Source: Limnephilus marmoratus (Eukaryota > Arthropoda > Insecta > Trichoptera > Limnephilidae). From it: a stretch of 64,000 nt of DNA. The stretch lies in contig OU862908.1 of the NCBI GenBank assembly GCA_917880885.1, positions 7,228,501 through 7,292,500 of the forward strand. The letters are read 5' to 3'. Under the pieces are notes generated by a model that was not told where the DNA came from, ran no database searches, and saw only the letters and a program-made list of their open reading frames with translations. Positions 11,695-23,800 of the stretch are shown here, piece after piece. The position numbers and the translations under genes were made by a program. The first letter of the stretch is position 1. Each line of letters starts with the position of its first letter.

Positions 11695-12100
11695 ACGCTA
11701 CAAGGTTTACAGAAAATTTATTAATACCAAGAGCAAACAAAACAATTTTCCAAAAAGGACCCTTCTACATGGCCATTAAAGTATACAACAACCTTCCACA
11801 TGATATTAAACAAATACAAGATGCACTCAGATTTAAGTCATCACTAAAAACATTCCTTCTGAACAGGTCTCATTACACAATTAAGTGAATACCTCACATA
11901 GGTTCAACTGTTTTTATATTTATGTTTGTATAATAAATTAAAACAAATTCACTTTGTATTACACCACTTTTATATTTATATTTAATTTGTATTCATATCT
12001 GTATAACATGTTAGGTTAACTAGAAGAAATGGGATATAGGTACCTAGAAGTTAAACCTTTTGTACTAAATGAAAAATTTGTACAATAAATGATTTTGATT
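11695..12100 (+). pseudogene. LINE reverse transcriptase C-terminus and 3' UTR
   Basis: An open stretch reads TRFTENLLIPRANKTIFQKG, AIKVYNNLPHDIKQIQDA and FKSSLKTFLLNR, then a stop near 11888. This is the usual end of a LINE RT ORF. A 3' region ending near GTACAATAAATGATTTTGAT follows. 5'-truncated. Confidence 0.6.
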
Positions 12101-12104
12101 TTAA

Positions 12105-12855
12105 ACTACGCAACGGATTTTAATTCGGTTTTCACCAAAAGGTAGAGTGATTCATGAGGAAGGTTTTTAGGTAAATAATTTGTCAAGGTTTTGTGTAAAT
12201 TGGTTGAAATACATAATATATCTGGCCAAGCGGCAGCGGGCAGCGAGTAGCGGGCAGCGAGGTATGGAAACACCAAATCGTGATGGATATCGTGTCATAT
12301 CCTGACAGCTGACAGGCTGGTGGAGACTACTAGTGTCTTTTCCCCAGAGGGCACGCCCCACGAGCGATGGCCCGCGCCAACAGGACTCTGGGTTTGTTTG
12401 CTACTTTATTATTATAAATGATTATCTAGGTAAAGATATTTATATTGCAAGGATAAACTTGCTTGAAACTGATCTTTATACACGGGATACGGTACGACGA
12501 TTCTGCTAATGGTTTAACGTTTCTTAAATATTTTTTATAAAAGTTATTTGACTTATTTTGATGCACATTTAAAAGCATTAATTTAGCACCTAAATAATGA
12601 CATATGATTGTTTGTTGTAGGTTTGTAGGAATGTCGTGGTGTCATGTCAGGAGATTAGGGGCTGATGTGTTCCACCATTCTGTGGCAGCGCAGTCATTGA
12701 GAGAACACATTTACACAAAATTACTCCATGGATTAGACCAGGACGCAACAGGAACAATACATTCTCAGTACACTTGACTTTCCTATTCTGTATTATCTCT
12801 TTGTACTATTTTTATCAGTAAAGACAGTACGAAAACAGTGTGCAATGTAGTTGCG
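12105..12855. other. Intergenic sequence, nothing firmly recognised
   Basis: The patch 12225-12380 is GC-richer and holds short direct repeats of GCGGGCAGCGAG. The rest is AT-rich with no coding signature. Confidence 0.35.
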
Positions 12856-12859
12856 AATG

Positions 12860-13065
12860 ATGGATACTTGAGCAGTTGGATGAGTTTGCATATCGTGGAA
12901 AGTCTGATAGAGATATTGAAAGAATGATAAATGCAGGTAACTTCATGAATGGACTGAATGCCGTTGGCGCTAACAAAAAACTGTCTGAAGAAGCAAAGCT
13001 AGCAGTCATCATTCAACAGTTACAGCATTCTGTCTACAGGAAAGTAGACAGAATGCTGTAGCAAC
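12860..13065 (+). pseudogene. LINE reverse transcriptase fragment ending in a perfect hairpin
   Basis: The reading frame from 12876 encodes YRGKSDRDIERMINAGNFMN and SEEAKLAV, typical of the connection region of a LINE RT. It ends in a perfect inverted repeat at 13021-13060 (17-bp arms, 6-base loop). 5' and 3' truncated. Confidence 0.5.
13021..13060. repeat. Perfect 17-bp inverted repeat with 6-base loop
   Basis: TACAGCATTCTGTCTAC (13021-13037) is followed by AGGAAA and by its exact reverse complement (13044-13060). It abuts the LINE fragment and may have arisen by a template switch. Confidence 0.85.
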
Positions 13066-13179
13066 GAGATAATATATGGTTCATATTTTCTGCCTATACA
13101 GAGTAGAGATGAGTAAGTTCTGCATTTTTCCGGAGGCCTCCGAGACGTGCTTCATTTTAAAAGTACTTGAATTCTTGGA

Positions 13180-13660
13180 GCATGTCCCGGGAGCCACTCC
13201 CGACTCGCGAATCGCGAATGGCCCGAGCGCCCTAAGAATTCGAACGCGCAACCTGCCTCCGGGCAAATTTCTTGAACCAAGAAGCTCGGTTTCCACCCTA
13301 GCCGGACCTCGGAGCCGGAGTTCGCAAAAGAACTCGAACGCACGACCTACTCCCGAATGGCTCGAATCGAGACGCTCGGGTTCCACCCTAGCCGGACCTC
13401 GGAGCCGGAGCCCGCACGCAAAAGAACTCGAACGCGCCATCTACTCCGATTCGCACGTATTGTAAGCTCTACACTGCTCGCGAAGTTCCTCGACGAAATA
13501 TTCGGGAAAGTTGACCGAAGTTCGAAGTACGTTGCTACACTCTCGTTCAACTTCGCGAGAAGCTCATTCGCGCGGTGGTGCCGTCACGGCTCGCACGTCA
13601 TGGACGCTCAAGTAGCAGCTACCGTTGCAATGTGCACGCTCGCTTATTATAACTATGTAC
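13180..13660. repeat. CpG-rich repeat with 90-bp tandem units
   Basis: GCTCGG.TTCCACCCTAGCCGG starts at 13284 and again at 13374, so two 90-bp units sit in tandem. Each contains the self-complementary CTCGGAGCCGGAG. The downstream part shares TCTCGTTCAACTTCGCGA with 14490-14515. The open frames here in several phases are a by-product of the GC-rich composition, and I see no protein family in them. Confidence 0.5.
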
Positions 13661-13729
13661 ATATTTATCAAACGAAGAAATATAAAAATAAAAGAAGGAA
13701 CTACTAACGCAACATTTGGGCAAAAAGCT

Positions 13730-14070
13730 TCTTATATTATCGCATTAAACTCTACAATAAAATACCACTCCTACTCAAAAACCTCAACATTATAACATTT
13801 AATTTTCAATTAAAAAGCTGGATACTAAATATAGGGAGATCAGAAATAGAAAATATACTGATATCAAATACAGACTAAAACCAAATCTAGTGAACTGAAT
13901 TATAAAGAAAACACTATCTTATTTTATTTATAATTATTTAAAAAATATATGCTACATGATATATGTTATGTCTATTTCATATTAATTTCTTATAATTAAA
14001 TTATAATATGTAAGTGAAATCCTCAGCACGGGAGATCCGAGTGAGGATATCATTATCTCTACTTGTTACT
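13730..14070 (+). pseudogene. LINE 3' end
   Basis: The frame near 13738-13860 reads IKLYNKIPLLLKNLN and QLKSWIL, the usual C-terminal end of a LINE RT. The 3' UTR holds CCTCAGCACGGGAGATCCGA and GTGAGGA (14022-14045), a short self-complementary motif that recurs in antisense at 38915-38960 after the LINE at 39023-39619. It splits two CpG-rich blocks. Confidence 0.5.
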
Positions 14071-14289
14071 AAGAAAAGAAGACAATAAACCATTATTATT
14101 ATTTATTGACGCATCTTTTTTTCTACGGTAGCTCCTGTACATAGCAAAAAGCGAATCCTTCTTTTTCTTTAATTCGTCTACGGGTAATTCTAACATGCCC
14201 TGGTCGCAGGAGCAACAGAATTTGCTCCTGCGACTACTGTATTCCACTCATAATCGTGCCGTATGACAATACTAATAAAAAATAATTAC

Positions 14290-14750
14290 TAGCGCGCACG
14301 TCTATTCACGATGACGTATTGAAGCGAACTGAAGTTAACCGAGTAGTGTAGAGAGGCACTTCGTGTAGGTACTTCGTGCAACCTCGAGTCCTTTGACTCG
14401 GGCGCAAAAACTGGAGGTCGCCCGAGGCGAGCCAAGGTTGGACGAAATTAGACGAAGTTAGACGAAGTGCCCCTCCGCACTATCGTATTCGGCTAATCTC
14501 GTTCAACTTCGCGAATAGTGTGGAGCTTGAATATGGCTCGGAACGTGACGCACGGGTTTGACAAGTGCGAACTGCCACCGTGCCGCGCAGCGCCGCCACC
14601 CCACTGCGGCTCGGCCCGCCGAGTTCCGGCTACAAGTACTGAACCGAGTTCTTTGGGAATAGTCGATTTGAAAAGGGAGTAGGAGTAGGAGCCGCTTCGC
14701 GCGAAGAACCTGAGTTTAAGAGTCCACTCCAGCTGAACCTACACATCGCT
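14290..14750. repeat. CpG-rich fold-back block
   Basis: Segments around 14309-14360 and 14465-14515 are diverged inverted copies (AGAGAGGCACTTCGT versus ACGAAGTGCCCCTC with shared flanks). Composition and the shared TTCAACTTCGCGA motif tie it to 13480-13660, so the two may be halves of one repeat split by the LINE at 13730-14070. Confidence 0.4.
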
Positions 14751-15079
14751 AATACAGAGTATGAATAAAACAATATATCTACATTTTTACGCAGCATCGC
14801 GATCATTGGTCAAATCGTTGTACCTACAAGTAGTTTCATATCAGTGATCGATGAACCGGAGGATGCCATTTTTAGCCATATTTTGTTTTATTGGTTTGTC
14901 TACTTTATAGATGGAAGTAAGATTGTAGAAATATGTTTCTACAATGTATATCTATATTTATATTTAGGTCTGGTCATATATATACAAATTTCTACGAGTT
15001 TGTGCCGAGTGCCTTCGAGGTGATTGTTTACAAAAACAGCGCTGTACAAATTACCCAAATATTATTATTATTTATGATT

Positions 15080-15385
15080 ATGTGAGATAAGTGGAGATCC
15101 GCAAAGAATGCAAGGCTGATCGTAATGAGTAAGATTAATAAAGACCTTCAGACGGTTTGGGCATGTAGAGCGAATGAACGAAGCTTAAAATGTAAGTAGA
15201 ATATATGACGCAAATGTGAATGGTAGTTGAAGTCAAGGACGCCAGAGGAAGACCTGACACGATCAAGTGAATCAAATACTTGCGTCGGGCTACATCGAGT
15301 GTCAGAATAGTACAATACTGTGTAAGAGTCGATGTGTGAATGTGAATGAGGCAAAGAGAGTGTGCCAAGACCGTCCGTCCTATCT
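15080..15385 (+). pseudogene. LINE C-terminal fragment
   Basis: Short frames read TFRRFGHVERMNEAKMS-like peptide (15145-15190), RRIYDANVNGS, GRQRKT and NEAKRVCQDR (15340-15375). This order is typical of the end of a LINE RT ORF of the family also seen at 12860-13065. Multiple frame breaks. Confidence 0.5.
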
Positions 15386-15885
15386 GCCTACTTATTCGTT
15401 GATTATTCTTGTATTTTCTGTAAATACTAAAACGTGTAATTGACTTTTTCAATTTCTGTTAAAACCAGAGAAATGTCAAAATTTGATACTATCATAGGAA
15501 CGCAAAATTTTATTTGAAATTTTTCTTCCCTTTAAGAAGGGAGTGAGATTTCAATTAATTTTAGGTTATTTTTACGACAGTTGGTTTCTTCGTATGCCAA
15601 AGGGCTTCCATCTGACAAAGCTCTGTCCGGAGAAAATGAGCCGTAAAAAAAAGTAAGCTCATTTTCTCTAGGCAGCAATCCGTCAGATGCAGCTCTGGTG
15701 CAGAAACATTTTGACATTTCATTTTATTTTTAAAATAATATTTTAGGCTAATGAATTTGGTAGATACTGAAAGGGAATTATATTTTCTATGGTCGAGCCT
15801 TTTTTGTTTCCTCTATAATGTCGATGGTATGTGTGACGTCATAATCTCAAATCGATAAAAAAGTCGCCAAATATTGGTACATCTT
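15385..15885. other. Intergenic sequence, nothing recognised
   Basis: No gene recognised. Inverted segments at 15600-15645 and 15658-15700 (a CTGACAAAGCTCTG / CAGAGCTGCATCTGACGG type match, with GAAAATGAGC / GCTCATTTTC) form a small fold-back. Confidence 0.35.
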
Positions 15886-15889
15886 TTTT

Positions 15890-16312
15890 TTAATATGAAT
15901 ACCGCACAAGAGTCCCAACTGCTCCCGTCTGAAGCCATTTTTTTTATGTGAGTACCTCACAAGAGTCCTAAGCGGCTGCCGTCTGGAGCCAGTGAGACTG
16001 TGTCAACCCCAATTGGGGTATGTTGTGAGGCTGAAGGTAATGGGGAGGGGAAGGAGATAGGGAAGAGGAAGGTGGGGAAGTACCTGGCTATTCAGATCTG
16101 GCCACCAAACACGGCTAATGCCATTTCAAGCAACGTTTCAATTCTGAATGGTGCCGCAAATATACTATATATTATTTTAAATGAATAATTTGTGAAATAA
16201 CACAAATTAATCAAATACATTTTATTTGCCACGCCGGGATTCGATCCCGCGACCTTCGGTGTGCGAGTCAAGAGCCTTACCGCTGGACAACGCCGGCCGT
16301 CAATATCTATGG
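15890..16312 (-). mobile_element. tRNA-derived SINE, family 1, copy 1
   Basis: On the minus strand the head at 16312-16235 has the shape of a tRNA gene: A-box-like GTCCAGCGGTAAGGCTC and B-box GGGATCGAATCCC, closing with GGCGTGGC. It is followed by a body found again at 41400-41780 (+), partly at 45500-45740 and 47320-47445, and ending in the CCGTCTGGAGCCAGTGAG region. Part of the tail is duplicated at 15900-15990. The tRNA-like head fused to a shared body marks it as a SINE, not a tRNA gene. Confidence 0.65.
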
Positions 16313-16429
16313 TTAAATAGCGTTGACACAAAAAGCACGAAGTTATCAATCTAATGATTGGTTTATTTATGCTCCTGACGAAGAAAGGGTTCTTCATAAA
16401 ATTCAATAAAATAAAATTTAAGTGATCTA

Positions 16430-16745
16430 TAACAAACTTATACGTTTTTACTGTAAATTATGGCGAGCCACATGTTAATGATGCCGGCAAGAAAAGTATT
16501 GGCCACGAGGGAGTTCACATATATAATCTCCTTCCAGATAACCTAAAAGCAGAAAAGAATATAAAATCCTTTAAAAAAAAACTATTTAAACTTAAGATGT
16601 TAGAACAAAATTAAAAATATTGCTACTACACCTGTACTACATATGCTCTGTACTTAAGTTAACAAAGCGAAATATTATATTTCTTTTAATAAAAATAAAA
16701 AATAAAAAAATAAAAATAAATAAAAAAATAAAAAAATAAAAAAAT
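16430..16745 (+). pseudogene. LINE 3' end with A-rich tail
   Basis: The frame at 16480-16611 reads GKKSIGHEGVHIYNLLPDNL and KSFKKKLFKLKML then a stop, typical of a LINE RT end. An AAATA-rich tail at 16683-16745 closes it. Confidence 0.5.
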
Positions 16746-17387
16746 GCTTTTTACAAATATGTAAAATCTATTAAATTGTCACAACATTTTAAAAAGTATA
16801 TAATATGTATTCGTAAATATGCAGGAAAGGTTATGAAAACCTAACGATATTTTTTTTACTAAAGAACAATTATTTATATCTTTTTATTTCATAATATTTT
16901 ATTACTTACAGATTATTGTCGTTTTGGGCATTTAATTATAACTTCAATTAATTTAAAAAAAATTAAAAATGTAAGTAATTTTAAAAAAAATGATAATGTA
17001 ACTTATTTTAAAATATGTAACTTACTTTAATAAATGGCCGAGATGACCCAAGGGTGAAAGCCAAATAAATAATTTAAAAAAAATAATCGTTTTTCGAATG
17101 TGACATCTAGCTAATTTTTAACTTTTAAAAGCTCGGAAGCCACATGGAAAATGTACGGTTGATGCTAGTGGAAGGTGCGCCGCGACACAATATTAATATC
17201 TTGGCCCTAGAGAGGTCCATTCCTCTCACCCTACGAGACAGAATATTGTTTGTTGAAATGTTCCATAGGAATTATCTGTCCATATGCGCGTTCTGAATTC
17301 CGCTCCTATGAACGGATTTTCACACGGGCGGGCGAATTTACGAGCTACGGTTTACGGCTTGCCATTCAAAATGTACTAATATTATAA
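16746..17387. other. AT-rich intergenic sequence
   Basis: No gene recognised. It ends where the duplicated 5' flank of gene B begins. Confidence 0.35.
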
Positions 17388-17815
17388 TCCATATTTTTAG
17401 TTTTCATCACTGCTATTGTTTGGGATTTCATCGCACACACACTCCTGCGAGAAAACCGCTACTGCTTTAACAATTGGCACAATATAAAAAGTCATAATTA
17501 CCTTTAAATGACTGTTAATTCTTTTTACTATTAATTGAAACATGATATCGATGTTTAAAATGTAAAAATTAGACCAAAGCAACAAGAGAAATAATGATAT
17601 TGAACACTAAATGCAAGTTATCAGCTTAATCAGCTTGAAATGTTACACAACCCAACATCCTAAACATTACATTTAAATTGGACCATTGTACTCGTTTAAT
17701 ATAATCGACTCGTAAACTCTGTCAACATAATATTATTCTCGAATTTGAGGTAGGCGACTTCCTATTAACATTGCAGTTCATATTTCAATTCGTGCGTCGA
17801 GGCTCGTCCACCAAA
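17388..17815 (+). promoter_or_regulatory. 5' flanking block of DUF1091 gene B
   Basis: It aligns over its whole length with 111-553 upstream of gene A. The last 70 bases hold the conserved GAGGTAGGCGACTTCC and CTCGTCCACCAAA elements. The segmental duplication therefore included the promoter. Confidence 0.5.
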
Positions 17816-20800
17816 ATGTTGAATACTTTCAGAGCACGAATAATATGCTGTCTTCTATGTTTACTAATTAAATTTGAAATAGCGCTTTCTGATAATACAC
17901 TTCTCGTAAGCAAAAACATATTTTCATGATATAAAGTAAAAGATCTCCACCTGATAATATTAAAATAACTGTTTGGTTTTCAGGGGCCGGCTGAAGTCAG
18001 TTTGACTGACCAGTTGCAGTGTGAAACTTCTGGGATGTACAAGAGCAGTTTTGTTTTTGAAAGAAAAAAATTCAACCGGACCACCGAAGTATTTGATGGA
18101 AATCTTACGTTAGACGTGGATTTTGATGAAAGTGTTGGGGTAATCAAATTTGATTTGTATTTAACGGTTCAAGGAAATCAAAATCAATTTCATTCATAAT
18201 GAAAACAAATATTAAGGATTTTTAGAGCCTTGGCGGATCACCAGTTCAGAAATTAAAATAGCTTAACTAGATATAAACTTTCAAATCGGCAGTTACAATT
18301 ACATCAAATGCTAATTACTGAATAGTTAAGCCATCTTCGCAATTCTATTCAAATAACGAATCAATTACCTATGTAGAATATTTTTCATCAAAATACATTC
18401 AAAATATATTTTAACTCCTTTACAGCATACTTTTAACATGCGCCTTATAAATAGTAATTTTCCGGAGCAATTTAAAATCTCCAGTACCAGTTGATAAATC
18501 TGGTGAAACGTCAAAATTAGACAACTATATTTATATGGCTTGTTTCAAATGAATCAAAAATTTTATATCAAATTTAATTAAATCATTTTTGATTATATTA
18601 TATCAATCAAATATGCATTAAAAACCGTTACCAAACACTTCTATCGCAATATATGGTTTTCATAAAAAGACCTAAGTACGAAAGATGCAATTTATGAACT
18701 GACAAAAAATATATACTTCTCGAACTTACACATCTATCGATAAAAAATAAGTGTCTAGCTATATTCTTACATTTTAGAAAAGCTTTCGATTCCATAAATC
18801 ATAACTTACCTTCTCTATAAAAAATAGCTTAACTAGATATAAACTTTCAAAGAAGACACTAAAAATATTCACTATCTTAAAGACAGAACACAGAAAACTA
18901 AAATTGAGAATATTTATAGTTCAGAAGCACAGATAAAAAATGGAGTTTCACAACGAACTGTACTTGGCTCGATTTTATTTTGAAAATATATAAATGATTT
19001 ATGTGTTTTGTAATCTCTGAAGAAATTATTTCTTAAGCCGACGACACGGCAATAATAATAAACGGAAATCTTTGGATTGAAACGTTTTCCAGGGCAACAG
19101 AATGTACTGCACTCGTTCGACGTAGGTAAAATTAAAAAAACTCATTTTTATAAAAACATTTAAAACAAACCTCACGGTAACATTAAAATTAGAATCCGTA
19201 CAAGCTGCAATCAAGAAACATGGTCACTGCGCAATGAACTCGCTAAAGTTGAAAATATCAAATATTTAGGTGTATCTATCGATACCCGTCTAAATTGGAA
19301 ATTGCAAATTGATAAAACCATTTTTAAAGATATCTTACATACATAAATTCTTGAGGGAGTACCCTATATTGAAAAATTGAAAATGCTCTATTATCCCAGG
19401 TGCAGTCTTCATTCATATACGGTATTATGGCATGGGGTGGTGCGCTTGATGCAAAGCTTTTACAAATCACTCACAAACACATTATTAACGTTATGTATAA
19501 TAGAAATAAAATATTCACGACCAAGTTATTATAAAAAGAAACTAAAATATTATATATCCGTCAATTATATTTATAGTGCAAACAATGAAATATGCAATAT
19601 ACTGAAGGAGGTAGCGCAACACGGAATAACACCCCAAAAACAATGAAAATGATATATATATATATATATATATATATAATTGGCAAAAAGACTAATAATG
19701 TGTTTTGCACCCCCCAAACGAACATCAAATTAATACAAACGCAAAACAGTTTTATTTAATCTTCTACCAAAACAAATTAAAATGACAAATGCTTTACAAA
19801 AAAAAAATGGCTGAATGATGCAGATGCAGATGTTGAAACACTTTTCCTATAAACTCTTTGTAAACCTTCGTTTTTCACTATTCAATGCATTACTTTCGTA
19901 GCTTAAATACTAACGTTATACGTTACTTTCTTCAAATTCTATTAACAAATTCTATTAACTTAGGTACCTACTTGTTGATGTAATTAGCATTTTTTATATA
20001 CCTATTACCCAAACACGGGATTTGAAACTCCATGAAACGAAAAACCGACCCTAAAAAGAGACAAACACATACATGTATAGGATTTAGCCTGCGAGAGAAT
20101 GAGATAGAATAGTCAGTCTCCTCTTTGTGCGGTACTTTGTGGATTCCCCACTCTTTTTTCACTTTAACCGCGTGTGAACTCACTTGAATTTTTTTCTTAT
20201 CAATATATGTTTACCTTTTGCTTGCTTTTATCATTATTTGTGTACTATGTTTTTACATTACTGTGTTTTGAAATTATGTAAAAAAATATTTTTTTAAATG
20301 TAGGTATATAGAAATAATGGGAAGGAATAAGGAAAAAATGTAGGATTTTCTGAAGCTAAAAGTATTATAAAAAAATATTTTTCTCAAGCCTTTATAAAAC
20401 AAATTTTGTCAATTTTAGAAACCATCAGAAATTTACCTTTCGAATGAACACTAACGAACGTAAAATTATTTTTAACCGTATCTCCAACATCGTTCGCCCA
20501 TATTACTGCAAATCACATCCACGTAGAGCGGTGTGCGTCCCGCCTTTTTTTCTACCTAGATATCAAATGTATAACTTTCATGCACGTTTTCTTGTAATTT
20601 CTCCCAATGATTATATTATCTATATCTAATTGGCACTAGGTATATGTACATGTATTAATTTGTAATTTTGAAAATTGCTTTTAAATATTATAGATATATA
20701 TAAATGTTGCCAAATGGGGAGACGGTGGGTACAAGCCGAACTACGTGTTGTACAACGAGAGCAGCGCGTGCTACTTTTTCATGACACGCCTACACAGTGG

Positions 20801-23800
20801 TTTTCGTCAAATCCTTTCTGGTGCGGGCCTTCCTGTATCTTGTCCCATGAAGAAGGTATTGAAATACTGCCCTCAAACCTTAATCATTATTTTTAAAGAT
20901 TCATCTGCTTTTCACTCATATACTTGGTAAAAAATTTAAAGTTGTTGATTCAAAATATGGTCCCAGGATATTTTTTTACCACCGTGTTAATATCCAAATA
21001 TCTTACTTAGTTTTGAGTTATCAACAAAAATAATTTCACACATTTACAGCCTTACTAAAAACGTCGTGAATATTTTCGTTATTTGTTTTTGGGGTGTTAT
21101 GCCGTGTTGTGCTACCCCCTTCTTTAGTCAACGTTTCGGATAACGTTACAGTGTCCATCATTATGGCAGATGTGCATGATGTACACCGTAACGTTATCTG
21201 AATAGTTGACTAAATAAGGAGGTAGTGCAACACGACATATCACCCCAAAAACAAATTAATCACGAAAATACTTTTGGCCGTGAAAATCTAAAATAATATC
21301 TGACAAAAAACAGAAAGATGTATTCATTGATTATCCAGCCAAAGAGGGTTGTTTATCTGTTTCATAAAGTGTCGATATTAATAATTAATTGGCGAATTTC
21401 GGAATTCTACCATGGTATTTTAAATGTCCTATTTGTTTCTCATTTTTCAAGATGTCGTAAAAACATTTACACTTTAGAAATAAAATAAAATCACTTATTT
21501 GATTTTGTATTTGAAATATATCTAGGTACTTTAATATTTAAAAATATCGTATTATAAACTTCAATTCCGAAAAAAATTGAAAAAAAGCTTTCAGAAACAT
21601 TTTTAATCAAAACTTCGAAAAAATTTAAAAAACCAAAATTCAAAAAAACAGTCCATTTATTTAAGAATTTGCAAGAAAACAGTCACTTCACATTTTCCTC
21701 GTTCATGCAAAAAACACATAAAAAAATTAAGTCGCTTTTTTCCCCAAAAACCAACCGACGTTTTTAACGGAATGCTTGCGTATCTAAAACCGTTAATTTT
21801 TTTGATGGATCATTGATTTGTCTACTGGGTGTCCAGTAAATGTTATTCAACTAAAGTTATATTTGTCAATGTTGAATTTTTATAGGAATTTTATTCCTTT
21901 AAGTCATACTGCGCAGTATTGTGTAAAGTCATTAAGTATGTTTCAATCAATTGGTTTGAAAACTTGTCCAAGCCCAGAAAAAAATATTTGATGACAGAAA
22001 TGTAATACCAGAATCTCTCAAGTCTAAAGTCCCAAATTTAATACATTATGGTCATTATGGTAGAGTCAGATCAAAAATTCTCGCTCGTTCTTATATTTGG
22101 TGGTTAGGAATGAATAAATGAAGATATTGAAGATATTATTTCTTTTAATGAAAAGACAAATACCTAACATTTTTTGCATCACTTTTATTTATACACAATC
22201 AACATATTTCGTGAACGATGTTCACATCATCGGGATCAAATGTATACTAAACCTAAAAATTAAACATAGATCACATTTGAAGGGGAAGGGGTAAGAGTGG
22301 GCGAAGTTTATTAAAATTAGGGATTTCAAAGTCATTAGCAGGGAAAGACCGGTTAAGTGGGAAAAGGTTCAAAAGAGGGTTTATAAAATTTTTGCTTCTT
22401 ATTAATCATGTCTGCTTTATTATTTACATTTTTTCTAATTTCTTAAATCTCTAAATATTATTTCTAGATGTGAAATGTATCAGTCTGTACAGAATGCTAA
22501 CCAAAATGTACGTCATAATTGGCCTATTACTGAAAGTCCATGGAAAAGAGTCCATTCGGATTTTTTGATTTAAAAGATTCGAAATACTTATTAGTTTGCG
22601 ATTCATATTAAAAGTGGGTAGCATGTTTTTATATGAAAAAATATTCAATATTCGGATTTTTTATCAAAATTCAGTGAAGTTTTTTTCAGATTTGCATTTC
22701 CGAAAACTGTTTTTTGTGATAACGGTCCTCCATTTTCATGTGAAGAATTTTCGATTTTTAAGAAAAATCTATTTAAATATTATTTTCTCCACGACATAAT
22801 CCCGAGTCAATGGATTAGCAGATCGATCTGTTCAAACTTTCAAAAGATTTTAATAAAATTTATGTTTTCAAAAAATAGAATTTTACTCACCAGCTCAACG
22901 TCTAATACGTTGTCTGTATAGTTATCATTCCGATCCTACTTATGTCACGGGTGTATCTCTACTAAAATAGTGACTAAAATATTTTCGTATGAACCACGAA
23001 TACCACTACATATTTTGTCAGAAGAAAATCATATCAATAAAAGTAAGCAATCACAAATTGTCAAACAGTCAAGTAAAATGCATTTAAAAGGTTTGAAAGA
23101 ATATTAGCAAAATGATAATGTTTTTTTTTTTTTTTTTTAACTTTGAGTAAAAACCAGAAAAAAGATTTTGGCACCTCTGGGACCAGAGGTGCCAATATCT
23201 TTTTCTGATTTTTCTGTCTCCAGATTTTCGATTGAGTTTCGCTAATATTTTCTTCATTTAATTAAAAATGATAATATTTTGGTCTATTTAAGATATCCGA
23301 AAGGGCCTGTGAAATGGATTCAGGGAACTATTAATGGGTGAATTTAATTCAATTAAACGGAGGAGATGTGAAAAAGGTTCATGTTAACCAAATAAGTCAA
23401 CACCAAGTTATGAGAATCCCGATGAATGGTATGACTTGGGAAGTCAGGAAAATAAAATAGTTGTTTGAACCTTTACCCAGCACTAGTGGAAATAATTATG
23501 TTATAACTAGGTCTGGCAGAGTTGTGAAACCCCCTGCAAGATTTAGTCGTAGTGATTATTTCCCTTAAGTTATTGTTCATTGTTATTTAGTTGGATATTT
23601 AAAAATATGGAAGGAAGAAAGAATAATAAGAATTATGCATCTGTTATGTCGGAACTGGTATTAACCGAGCTTTCGCATGCGGACAGTTGGTAGTCCAGTC
23701 GCGTCACTTGACGCAAAAGCAAGAACTTGTAAGTGTAAGCAGTGTCAAGAACTTGTAAGTGTAAGCAGTGTCAATAATTGTCTTATAATTACGTCGACTT

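Larger units (their letters stand above)
21950..23640 (+). pseudogene. Ty3/gypsy integrase remnant (interrupted)
   Basis: Frames read VIPESLKSKVP and HYGHYGRVRSKILARSYIWW (H..H of the HHCC zinc finger, 21990-22110), CEMYQSVQNANQN and WPITESPWKRVHSDF after 22466, then FPKTVFCDNGPPFS (22698-22740, the second catalytic Asp), YEPRIPLHIL and GGDVKKVHVNQISQ (23360-23400, the chromodomain/GPY-F-like end). It is broken by stops, by a Penelope-like insert (22144-22454) and by a SINE pair (23120-23275). A purine-rich tract at 23606-23636 precedes the LTR. Confidence 0.6.

Noticed and set aside
13357..13707. 116-codon ORF on + and overlapping frames on the other strand
   Set aside because: All frames are open because of GC-rich repeated sequence. 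No family signature, and the frame runs into a tandem repeat.
16235..16312. tRNA gene on the minus strand
   Set aside because: The head is tRNA-like but belongs to a SINE whose body recurs at 41400-41780.
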